A model generated the notes under the pieces. It worked only from the letters and a program-made list of their open reading frames with translations. It did not search any database and was not told the DNA's origin. The position numbers were made by a program, and so were the translations under genes. Positions 1-6,313 of a stretch of DNA of 64,000 nucleotides are shown here, one piece after another. Each line of letters begins with the position of its first letter. The stretch's first letter is position 1. The DNA is from Ancylobacter rudongensis (GTDB lineage Bacteria; Pseudomonadota; Alphaproteobacteria; Rhizobiales; Xanthobacteraceae): the NCBI RefSeq assembly GCF_900100155.1, contig NZ_FMTP01000002.1:620001-684000 (forward strand), written 5' to 3'.

Positions 1-2
1 CT

Positions 3-503
3 CTAGGGGCGCCGGAACTCGACCCGTGTCAGCGCCACCGGGAAGCCGTACTTCGTGACCCAGGCGGTGTTCAGCACGGTGCCGTCACCGCGCAGCACCA
101 TCCGGTCGTGAAAGCGCACGAGGTTTTCCTCCGCGCCGGGATCGAGGTCGACGAGATAGCTGAAGGTGGCGATGTTGCCCTTCACCCGCACCTGCGTCTC
201 GCCCCGCACATCCTCGCGCGTGCCGCGATAGGAGCCGGGTCCCAGCTTCTCGAACCGCCAGGTCTTGCGGTCGGTCTCGCCGTCGGCGAAGCGGAAATCC
301 TCGACCAGCGTGAGCACCTGCCCGTTCCAGCGGCCGTCGAGATCGACGGTGAAGGCGCGCCGCACGCCGTTAATGGCGGAAAAGGTGCCCTCCGCAACGG
401 TGCGGCCGGCAAAGAACTGTTCGAGCACCAGATCCCGGGCCTGGGCCGAGGGCGTGCCGAGCCCGACAAAGGCGAGCAGTCCGGTAAAAAGAAGCGTTCT
501 CAT
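3..503 (-). CDS. DUF3833 family secreted/periplasmic protein
   Basis: The 166-residue product starts with a signal peptide (residues 1-22, hydrophobic LLFTGLLAFVGLG core, SAQA cleavage site). The rest matches the DUF3833 pattern: an FFAGRTVAEGTF block near the mature N-terminus, GRWNGQ, LVEDFRFADGE, a YRG/DVRGE segment and a C-terminal KYGFPVALTRVEF strand. The fold is probably a lipocalin-like beta barrel, and no enzymatic role is known to me. An upstream extension is open to 719 but has no signal peptide and poor codon character, so the ATG at 503 was chosen. It lies 82 bp downstream of the VanZ-like gene on the same strand. The stop codon sits at the left edge, so the gene is complete. Confidence 0.85.
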   Translation of the reverse strand: MRTLLFTGLLAFVGLGTPSAQARDLVLEQFFAGRTVAEGTFSAINGVRRAFTVDLDGRWNGQVLTLVEDFRFADGETDRKTWRFEKLGPGSYRGTREDVRGETQVRVKGNIATFSYLVDLDPGAEENLVRFHDRMVLRGDGTVLNTAWVTKYGFPVALTRVEFRRP

Positions 504-585
504 CCGCGATGTCTCCGCTGCGTTGCTCCGGTTACGCGGGCTCGGCGGCGGTGGATCAGATGACGAGGCTCGCGAGGCGCACGGA

Positions 586-1089
586 TCAGCGACGACCGGC
601 CCGTACCGGCGCGGCCTCTTGAGGCACCGGGCCTTCGAAGCGGTGCCGGCGGCCCGGGCGCCCAGCCGCCCGCCGGCGGAGATGGCTGATGAGGCGCGCC
701 GCCACCGTGCCCATGGCAAGCCCGGCCAGGGCGCCGCCGCCGCTCATCAGGAAGTCGCCCCAGGTCGAGCTACGGCCCGGGGAGAGCTGCTGAAGTACCT
801 CCATGAGACCGCCAAGGCCGATGAGGCCGATGCCCGCCACCACAAGCACCCGGCCCCGCCCCCGGAAGGCCAGCGCCATCAGGCCGCCCGTGCCCCAATA
901 GGCGATGAAATGGTCGATGCCGTCGGCAATGCCGGTGCTCGGCATCTCCTGCGCCGGCAGAAGGGAGAGGGCCATGATGGTGAGCACGCAGGCGAAGGCC
1001 GCCCCGTAGAGAAGAACATTGACGGCGGCCGGCAGCGGGGCGGGCTGGGGGGTGGGCGTAGGCGCGGTCGGGGGGTGGGGCGTGCTCAT
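586..1089 (-). CDS. VanZ-like membrane protein
   Basis: The 167-residue product has a proline-rich cytoplasmic N-terminus and about four membrane segments (roughly 25-46, 60-76, 80-97, 112-130). It carries the VanZ-family pattern: DHFIAYWGTGGL in helix 2, then EVLQQLSPGRSSTWGDF, where the E..Q...PGR...D spacing is characteristic. VanZ proteins give low-level teicoplanin resistance in enterococci, but most proteobacterial homologues have no tested function. The start at 1089 gives the usual family length; an ATG at 1107 is also possible and neither has a strong Shine-Dalgarno sequence. The C-terminal 30 residues are basic and low complexity. Confidence 0.75.
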   Translation of the reverse strand: MSTPHPPTAPTPTPQPAPLPAAVNVLLYGAAFACVLTIMALSLLPAQEMPSTGIADGIDHFIAYWGTGGLMALAFRGRGRVLVVAGIGLIGLGGLMEVLQQLSPGRSSTWGDFLMSGGGALAGLAMGTVAARLISHLRRRAAGRPGRRHRFEGPVPQEAAPVRAGRR

Positions 1090-1422
1090 GTCCGCCGCAT
1101 ACAGCATCGCCTTGTCGATTGCAGGGCGCGGGTCATCACAAGGACCGGAGCCGGGGTGCGGCTGTTCCCTGCCCTTGCGTGCCCCCGCACGGCCCGGCCT
1201 GCGCGTGCCCGCGCTCTCGCCCATGTCGACCCCGTTTACGTCGAACCCCGCCCGGAAAGCCGCCGTCGCATGCTGCCTCAATCGTGACGCAAAGGCACGG
1301 TATCATTTTCATCGTCGCTCATGCGGCCAGCCCCATCACACCGATGCCGGGCCTTTTTTACTCACACATTGACGCAGCATGCGTCGGCCGCCGACCACGG
1401 GTCGAGGCGGCCAAGAGGATAT
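1090..1422. other. Gene-free stretch between the VanZ-like gene and a small ORF
   Basis: This 333-bp stretch holds the divergent upstream regions of the minus-strand VanZ-like gene and the plus-strand small gene at 1423. Open frames cross it on both strands, but their products are arginine- and proline-rich with no recognisable domain. A GCCGGGCCTTTTTT run at about 1346-1360 looks a little like a terminator tail but has no convincing stem. Confidence 0.4.
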
Positions 1423-1548
1423 ATGCGTACTTCCAAGCTTACCCCGCCCGCACCCTCCATCATCCGCTCCAGCCCGGAGTGGAAGCCCGAGCCCTGCGGC
1501 CTCACGCGCGAGCAGATCCGCGCCATCATCATCGAGCAGATCGGCTGA
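1423..1548 (+). CDS. Small hypothetical protein (41 aa)
   Basis: The start ATG follows an AAGAGGA Shine-Dalgarno sequence by a short 3-4 nt gap. The product is 41 residues: a basic N-terminus (MRTSKL), a proline-containing middle, and an acidic/hydrophobic amphipathic C-terminus containing EPCGLTREQIRAIIIEQIG. That ending looks like a folded helical mini-domain rather than random GC-rich translation. I do not recognise a named family. The stop codon directly abuts the first copy of a 60-bp tandem repeat, so the transcript probably ends in that palindromic sequence. Confidence 0.55.
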   Translation: MRTSKLTPPAPSIIRSSPEWKPEPCGLTREQIRAIIIEQIG

Positions 1549-1668
1549 AGCATTTTCGAGCGACGTGGACTCTGCTTCGCGTGACGAAAATGCGTAAGAA
1601 CAAGACCTAGCATTTTCGAGCGACGTGGACTCCGCTTCGCGTGACGAAAATGCGTAAGAACAAGACCT
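1549..1668. repeat. Tandem duplication of a 60-bp palindromic repeat
   Basis: Two 60-bp units (1549-1608 and 1609-1668) are identical except for one T/C difference (tctgcttcgc versus tccgcttcgc). Each contains the inverted arms GCATTTTCG and CGAAAATGC around an about 25-nt centre, so each can form a hairpin. The arms and the GAGCGA-GTGGA centre resemble REP-like palindromes that I know as dispersed in rhizobial genomes; that likeness is from memory. The first unit begins right after a small gene's stop codon, which suits a 3'-end stabiliser or terminator role. Confidence 0.85.
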
Positions 1669-1675
1669 AGAACAC

Positions 1676-1701
1676 ATCAGGTGAACCCGATTTCACCTGA
1701 T
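1676..1701. repeat. Inverted repeat ATCAGGTGAA / TTCACCTGAT
   Basis: A perfect 10-bp inverted repeat (1676-1685 and 1692-1701) with a 6-nt spacer lies 7 bp after the tandem palindromes. There is no T-tract. It may be a further piece of the same composite repeat or a protein-binding site. Confidence 0.7.
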
Positions 1702-1770
1702 CGGCTCAAGCGCCGGCGCCGACCCTCTTGCCTCGCAAGCCGGTCGGAGCCGGCGTTTTCTCTTCTGGAG

Positions 1771-1824
1771 CTGGAGCGCGCTGCACCGATCAGACGGGTG
1801 TGCCCGGATCGGATCGCGTTCCAG
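1771..1824. repeat. REP-like imperfect palindrome
   Basis: Outer arms CTGGAGCGCG and CGCGTTCCAG pair with one mismatch, and inner CCGATC/GATCGG arms nest inside. The GATC-rich centre resembles the second class of dispersed rhizobial palindromes. It sits in non-coding DNA with the neighbouring palindromes at 1549-1701 and 1900-1927. Confidence 0.6.
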
Positions 1825-1899
1825 AACCTCTTTCGCCAAAGCTGAGAAACCTTCGCGACGGCACGATGCGCCGGCCCCTCCATTGCAGCGCCTCGTCGC

Positions 1900-1927
1900 G
1901 TCGATCCGGTCGTTCCACCTGATCGAC
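1900..1927. repeat. REP-like palindrome GTCGATC / GATCGAC
   Basis: Perfect 7-bp arms at 1900-1906 and 1921-1927 flank CGGTCGTTCCACCT, a GATC-and-TTCCACCT layout shared with the element at 1771. This is the fifth palindromic unit within 400 bp. Confidence 0.55.
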
Positions 1928-1999
1928 ACCGCGCTCGCCGCCGCGCGGCCGCGCCGCGCGCGCCTGCCGCTTCAGTCCCCTTCAAAAACACGGCACGCC

Positions 2000-2050
2000 G
2001 CGCCATCGCCGGCGACGGTCCGGATGATCGTCCGTCGCCGGCGATGGCGC
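2000..2050. repeat. Perfect 19-bp inverted repeat with 13-nt loop
   Basis: The arms at 2000-2018 and 2032-2050 are fully complementary over 19 bp (core CGCCATCGCCGGCGACGG) around a 13-nt loop. No T-run follows on either strand, so it is not a standard intrinsic terminator. It lies about 230 bp upstream of the Flp pilin gene. The wider gene-free stretch 1549-2283 otherwise holds only the palindromes above and the TTAAC motifs below. Confidence 0.9.
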
Positions 2051-2123
2051 CGCGCGCCTCTGGACGCCGGACCGCGACCGGGCCGCCAGGTGACGCCCCC
2101 CCGATCGTCTCGGTCGCAAAGTA

Positions 2124-2191
2124 TTAACCATCCACCGCCGCCAAACATTAACCACGGACCAAGAGGACGCGCGGCCGACGCTGGTTTTAAC
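2124..2191 (+). promoter_or_regulatory. Candidate CtrA half-sites upstream of the Flp pilin gene
   Basis: TTAACCAT at 2124-2131, TTAACCAC at 2148-2155 and TTAAC at 2187-2191 all read in the same direction, in a short AT-richer patch. TTAACCAT is a known CtrA half-site form in Caulobacter, where pilA is a CtrA target. The sites are seen directly; CtrA control of this gene is an inference. Confidence 0.4.
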
Positions 2192-2283
2192 GCGCGGTCA
2201 AGGTGTAGGGCGCAAGCTGTCCTCATAACAAGATCTGTCCGAAGACAGATGTCATGTGGATGAATTCAAGCAGAGACAGGTCC

Positions 2284-2502
2284 ATGCGCGAAATGGTGGA
2301 ACGGGAAATGGTCGGGCAGTCGATGGCATCGCGCCGCCGCACCGCCGTCGCACGCCGGCCCCACGGCACCGGCCTCGAATATGGCCTGATCGCCGCCGCG
2401 CTCGCGGTCGCCATCGTCACCGTCGTCGTCGGCGTCGGCACCCGCTATGGCGGGCTGCCGGCGGCCGCGCCGGCGCTCTCGGCCGACATTGTGGTGCGCT
2501 GA
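2284..2502 (+). CDS. Flp/Fap-type pilin (type IVb)
   Basis: The 72-residue product has a short basic leader, then GTGLEYGLIAAALAVAIVTVV. This is the Flp prepilin hallmark: a glycine, a Glu-Tyr pair at about +5/+6 of the mature chain, and one hydrophobic helix. Prepilin peptidase would cut before the LEY segment and the mature subunit would assemble into tight-adherence pili. The ATG at 2284 was chosen because an AGACAGG Shine-Dalgarno precedes it; an in-frame start at 2254 exists. The leader carries an unusual MREMVEREMVGQSM stretch. No tad, cpa or prepilin peptidase genes are nearby, so this pilin is an orphan here. It ends 6 bp from the convergent CorC-type gene. Confidence 0.75.
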   Translation: MREMVEREMVGQSMASRRRTAVARRPHGTGLEYGLIAAALAVAIVTVVVGVGTRYGGLPAAAPALSADIVVR

Positions 2503-2508
2503 GGTCGT

Positions 2509-3828
2509 TCAGCCCAGCAGCGGCGCCCGCCGGCGCGGCACCACGGCGCGCGCGACCAGCAGCTTGTCGACGCGCCGTCCGTCCATGTCGACCACCTCGA
2601 AGCGCCAGCCCATCGTCTCGAAGGTAGCGCCCTCCTGCGGCAGCGCCTTCAGCTCGTGCAGCACCAGCCCGGCGGCGGTGTGGAAGCCGGCATCCTGCGG
2701 GATGCGGATGCCCAGCACCTCGGAGAGTTCGTCGAGCGGGGTCGAGCCGGCGACGAGATAGCTGCCATCCGCCCGCTCCACCACATCGGGCTTGGCCAGC
2801 CCCGCCTCGTCCAGCACCACGGTGCCGGCGATGGCGTCCAGGAGGTCGGCCGGGGTGAGGATGCCGACCATCGAGCCATATTCGTCCACGACAAGCGCCA
2901 GCGGCGAGTCGGCGTGGCGCAGCGATTTCATCGCGTCGAGCGCGCCGGCGGTCTCCACCATCACCACCGCCGGCTTGACGAAGCGGCGCGGGTCGGGCGT
3001 CTCGCCGTCGAGATAGGCCTCCAGCAGGTCGCGAATGTCGATGACGCCGACCGCCTCCTCCGGCGTGCCCTCGCAGGCCGGCATCCGGGTGTGGCGGGTG
3101 TGGCGGATGATCTGGCGCACCGCGTCGGGGTCGTCGGTCAGGTCGATCCAGTCGACATCGGTGCGCGGCGTCATCACCGCCCGCACCGGCCGGTCGGCCA
3201 GGCGCATCACCCCGGCGATCATCTTGCGCTCGTCCGGGTCGATCACGCCGGCGGTTTCCGCCTCCATCACGATGGCGCGGATTTCCTCGTCGGTGACGTT
3301 GTTCTCCTCGCTGGCGCCGTGCTCGCCCAGCAGGCGCAGCACGAGGCGCGAGGAAATGTCGAGCAGCCACACCGCCGGCGCGCCGATGCGGGCCAGCATC
3401 ACCATCCCCGGCGCCACCAGGCTGGCGAGCTTTTCCGGGCTGCGCAGCGCCAGCCGCTTGGGGATCAGCTCGCCGATGATCAGCGAGACATAGGTGATCG
3501 CCGCCACCACGAGCGAATAGCCGAGGCCGCCGGCGACGCCGGGCGAGACGCCCTGCGCCTGCAGCCATTCGCCCAGCATGGCGCCGAGCGTGGCGCCGGA
3601 AAAGGCGCCGGCCAGAATGCCGATCAGGGTGATGCCGATCTGCACGGTCGAGAGGAAGCGGCCGGGGTCGGAGGCCAGCTGCAGCGCCATGCGGGCGCCG
3701 CGCGAGCCATTATCGGCCATGGAGCGCAGGCGGGCCGGGCGGGCGGACACGACGGAGAGCTCGGCCATGGCAAGCACGCCATTGATCAGGACGAGGACAA
3801 GAACGACGGCGATTTCAAAAAGGGGCAT
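2509..3828 (-). CDS. Hemolysin/CorC-type membrane protein (CNNM-CBS-CorC_HlyC)
   Basis: The 439-residue product has the three-part layout of the HlyC/CorC family. A DUF21/CNNM transmembrane domain (about 1-195) opens with FEIAVVLVLVLINGVLAMAE. A CBS pair follows (about 215-335), starting at VMTPRTDVDWIDL and containing DEYGSMVGILTPADLLDAI. A CorC_HlyC domain (about 350-430) completes it. Family members export or sense magnesium/cobalt, and none of the bacterial members is truly a hemolysin by default. The ATG at 3828 starts just before the first membrane helix; an upstream ATG at 3882 would add 18 uncharacteristic residues. Confidence 0.88.
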   Translation of the reverse strand: MPLFEIAVVLVLVLINGVLAMAELSVVSARPARLRSMADNGSRGARMALQLASDPGRFLSTVQIGITLIGILAGAFSGATLGAMLGEWLQAQGVSPGVAGGLGYSLVVAAITYVSLIIGELIPKRLALRSPEKLASLVAPGMVMLARIGAPAVWLLDISSRLVLRLLGEHGASEENNVTDEEIRAIVMEAETAGVIDPDERKMIAGVMRLADRPVRAVMTPRTDVDWIDLTDDPDAVRQIIRHTRHTRMPACEGTPEEAVGVIDIRDLLEAYLDGETPDPRRFVKPAVVMVETAGALDAMKSLRHADSPLALVVDEYGSMVGILTPADLLDAIAGTVVLDEAGLAKPDVVERADGSYLVAGSTPLDELSEVLGIRIPQDAGFHTAAGLVLHELKALPQEGATFETMGWRFEVVDMDGRRVDKLLVARAVVPRRRAPLLG

Positions 3829-3985
3829 CGGCTCGGGGGTGGCAATCGCGGGATCGCACTGATGTAGCACGATTGGTCCCATTCTCCATGGCGCTCAACG
3901 GCCGGAGGGCGCGGCGCCGCGTTTGACGCCCGCCGCGCGGGCGCCTAGAAGCGCCCCACTCCCTCCTGCCGCCGGCGGAACCGCT

Positions 3986-5098
3986 ATGTCCTTCAACAGT
4001 TTCGGCCACCTCTTCCGCGTCACCACCTTTGGCGAGAGCCATGGGCCCGCCATTGGCGGGGTGATCGATGGCTGCCCGCCCGGCATCCGCTTCCGGCTGG
4101 AGGAGGTGCAGGCCGCGCTCGACCGCCGCCGGCCCGGCCAGTCGCGCTTCACCACCCAGCGCCGCGAGCCGGACGAGGTCCGCATCCTCTCCGGCACGCT
4201 GGCGGAAGAGGACGGCACGCTCATTTCCACCGGCACGCCGATCGCCTTCCTGATCGAGAATGTCGACCAGCGCTCCAAGGACTACTCGGCGATTTCCGAG
4301 AGCTACCGCCCCGGCCATGCCGACTATGCCTATGACGTGAAATACGGCCTGCGCGACCATCGCGGCGGCGGGCGCTCCTCGGCGCGCGAGACGGCGGTGC
4401 GCGTCGCCGCCGGCGCCATCGCCGCCAAGGTGCTGCCTGGCGTGACGATCACCGGCGCGCTGGTGCAGATGGGCGAGATCGGCATCGACCGGGCGAACTG
4501 GGACAGCGCCGAGATCGGCCGCAACCCGTTCTTCTGCCCGGACGCGCAGGCGGCCGCGCGCATGGCGGACTATCTCGACGGCATCCGCAAGTCAGGCTCC
4601 TCGGTCGGCGCGGTGATCGAGGTGGTGGCGGAGGGCGTGCCGCCGGGCCTTGGCGCGCCGCTTTATGGCAAGCTCGACGCCGATCTGGCGGCGGCGCTGA
4701 TGAGCATCAACGCGGTGAAGGGCGTCGAGATCGGCGAGGGCTTCGCCAGCGCCACGCTGACCGGCGAGGACAATGCCGACGAGATGCGGATGGGCAATGA
4801 TGGCCGCCCGGTCTTCCTCGCCAACCATGCCGGCGGCGTGCTCGGCGGCATTTCCACCGGCCAGCCGGTGGTGGTGCGCTTCGCGGTGAAGCCCACCTCC
4901 TCCATCCTCACCCCGCGCCGCACGGTGACGCGCTATGGCGAGGATGCGGAAATCATCACCAAGGGCCGGCACGACCCCTGCGTCGGTATCCGCGCCGTGC
5001 CGGTGGGCGAGGCGATGGTCGCCTGCGTGCTCGCCGACCATTTCCTGCGCCAGCGGGGCCAAGTCGGCACGCCCCCGGCCTGGCCGTTCCCGCGCTGA
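3986..5098 (+). CDS. aroC: Chorismate synthase
   Basis: This enzyme converts 5-enolpyruvylshikimate-3-phosphate to chorismate using reduced FMN, the last shikimate step. The 370-residue length is typical. Signatures include [19 protein letters not shown] near residue 15, the [10 protein letters not shown] motif near 130, and the C-terminal [17 protein letters not shown] block. The ATG at 3986 gives the standard [20 protein letters not shown] start, so the open upstream extension to 3923 is discounted. It diverges from the CorC-type gene across about 155 bp. Confidence 0.97.
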   Translation: MSFNSFGHLFRVTTFGESHGPAIGGVIDGCPPGIRFRLEEVQAALDRRRPGQSRFTTQRREPDEVRILSGTLAEEDGTLISTGTPIAFLIENVDQRSKDYSAISESYRPGHADYAYDVKYGLRDHRGGGRSSARETAVRVAAGAIAAKVLPGVTITGALVQMGEIGIDRANWDSAEIGRNPFFCPDAQAAARMADYLDGIRKSGSSVGAVIEVVAEGVPPGLGAPLYGKLDADLAAALMSINAVKGVEIGEGFASATLTGEDNADEMRMGNDGRPVFLANHAGGVLGGISTGQPVVVRFAVKPTSSILTPRRTVTRYGEDAEIITKGRHDPCVGIRAVPVGEAMVACVLADHFLRQRGQVGTPPAWPFPR

Positions 5099-5249
5099 GG
5101 CTGGAACGTCCGGCTAGCGCGGCGAGGCCTCACTACGCCGTAGAAGGGTTGAAGCTGGCGGTTGCAGAGGTCGCGTTGCTCGCCGACACTGCGACGGTGC
5201 CGGGTTGCGGCTGTGAACCTCAAATTGAGGCCTCTGGGAGGATCGACCC

Positions 5250-5558
5250 ATGCGAAGGCTCCTCAAGCTCATTGCGCTGCTTCTCCCCCTCGCCTGGATC
5301 GTTCTTGTTGCGTTTTTCTTACATTTGTTCTTCCTCCGGGACAGATATGTCGCGCTCTGGGAGGAGCAGCACCGTATGACGACCACCCATTCCGACATGA
5401 GCAGCACGGGAAATAATCTTCGAGACACATACGAATACATGCAGGAGGCGCAAGGTGACTATCTGCAGGCACTGCAAGACGTGACAGTTCTGGCGATACT
5501 GCCGGCATTGTTCGTTTACTTTCTGATATCGCTCTCCACCCTGCGCTCACGTCGATAG
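5250..5558 (+). CDS. Small two-helix membrane protein, unknown
   Basis: The 102-residue product has a membrane segment at about 6-29 and another at about 76-97. A polar loop with WEEQHRMTTTHSDM and a YEYMQEAQGDYLQAL helix lies between them. The Shine-Dalgarno GGGAGGA is excellent, 8 nt before the ATG. Codon use is less GC-biased than its neighbours (TTCTTA and TTTTT-type codons), which may mean recent acquisition or low expression. I recognise no family. Two short helices with a periplasmic middle would suit a small sensor or accessory subunit, but that is a guess. Confidence 0.65.
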   Translation: MRRLLKLIALLLPLAWIVLVAFFLHLFFLRDRYVALWEEQHRMTTTHSDMSSTGNNLRDTYEYMQEAQGDYLQALQDVTVLAILPALFVYFLISLSTLRSRR

Positions 5559-5632
5559 TATTCAGAAGGTCTTCGGCCGCTGCGATCTTCGTCGCCGAGA
5601 AAGCCGAAGGTTCAGGCGTGCGGCGAAGCTCT

Positions 5633-5721
5633 GTCATCCCGGCCGGAGCGCAGCGAAGAGGCGGGATCGCTCGCCAATGCCCATACGATCCCGGATCGGC
5701 CTGACGGCCGTCCGGGATGAC
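5633..5721. repeat. Dispersed palindromic repeat (GTCATCCCGG type)
   Basis: Perfect terminal arms GTCATCCCGG (5633-5642) and CCGGGATGAC (5712-5721) enclose internal sub-palindromes such as GGATCGGCCTGACGGCCGTCC. This layout matches a class of intergenic repeats that I know from rhizobial genomes. A degenerate half of the same element occurs at 42763-42801. Confidence 0.75.
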
Positions 5722-6245
5722 GGCGCGGGAACGTCAAAGGAATAAAATCCTAGACACGCCCCATTTTCTCTGCCATCCTTGCCCCACCTCATCCCGACGA
5801 AGGGGGCGCAACCGGAGCGGCCGGCTCGCGCGGGATGGGGGGCGGTGGCCGAGTGGCGGCGATAACGCACCCCGGTGCCCGGCGGCCCAAGCCATGCGTC
5901 CCCGGTCGGTCTTCCCACCGGCCACGGGGCGACGCGCGCCGACCGTCCGACAAGGGCGCGCCGGCGCGTCACGCACCCCACAGGGGAGGATAGAAAGCGA
6001 CAGTCCTCCCGGGCGCGCATGGAGCAAGCCTAGAAACACCGCGTTGCGGGGCGTCGGAGACGGCGCGTCGGAAGGTTGAATACCTGCTTGCACCACTTTT
6101 CACACACGGTGCAGGCGACCGCCGGGGCTCCCGTCCCGGCGCCCCGCACGCCCCTTCTCCAAGGGGCGAAGGCGACGTGCCGGCCCGCAGCTCCGCGCCT
6201 GAACGGGCGACGGAGCGCTTCAGCCTGCGTGCCTGCCGGGGCGGA

Positions 6246-6262
6246 TTTCAGTATGACTGAAA
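6246..6262. promoter_or_regulatory. 17-bp palindrome upstream of the HTH-ribB gene
   Basis: TTTCAGT-ATG-ACTGAAA is a perfect palindrome with 7-bp arms, ending 17 bp before a candidate -35 hexamer of the ribB promoter. The position suits an operator, possibly for the HTH domain encoded just downstream. It may alternatively be the edge of a dispersed repeat. Confidence 0.45.
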
Positions 6263-6278
6263 CGGTCTAGAATTTTCA

Positions 6279-6307
6279 TTGCCAGTGAATAGTCGCACCT
6301 TTATCGT
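6279..6307 (+). promoter_or_regulatory. Candidate promoter giving a leaderless HTH-ribB transcript
   Basis: TTGCCA (6279-6284) and TATCGT (6302-6307) are spaced by 17 bp and resemble a sigma-70 promoter. Transcription would begin at about 6313-6315, coinciding with the ATG at 6314. That ATG has no Shine-Dalgarno, which is consistent with a leaderless message. The match to the -10 consensus is only moderate. Confidence 0.35.
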
Positions 6308-6313
6308 CGCGTC

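Larger units (their letters stand above)
5559..6313. other. Long non-coding stretch upstream of ribB
   Basis: This 755-bp stretch starts with a palindromic repeat (5633-5721). The middle (about 5760-6070) is very GC-rich with many local stems, for example GGAGGA/TCCTCC around TAGAAAGCGACAG. It ends with a palindrome and a promoter-like region before ribB. Frames of 120-128 codons are open on the minus strand, but their products lack domains, have no codon bias and run through the repeat. No FMN riboswitch core could be matched. A structured RNA in the middle is possible. Confidence 0.45.

Noticed and set aside
1549..1668. CRISPR array
   Set aside because: There are only two 60-bp units placed directly head to tail with no spacer, and each is a palindrome; this is a tandem duplication of a REP-like element.
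1677..2006. Minus-strand 109-codon frame in the repeat cluster
   Set aside because: It reads straight through several palindromes and has the composition of a chance frame.
5634..6096. Minus-strand frames of 120-128 codons upstream of ribB
   Set aside because: They have no domain, no codon bias and no Shine-Dalgarno, and one runs through a dispersed palindromic repeat.
6063..6313. FMN riboswitch before ribB
   Set aside because: The conserved RFN core segments (GGGGC...GACCGGCGGT and the later GCCGGA blocks) could not be matched in order.
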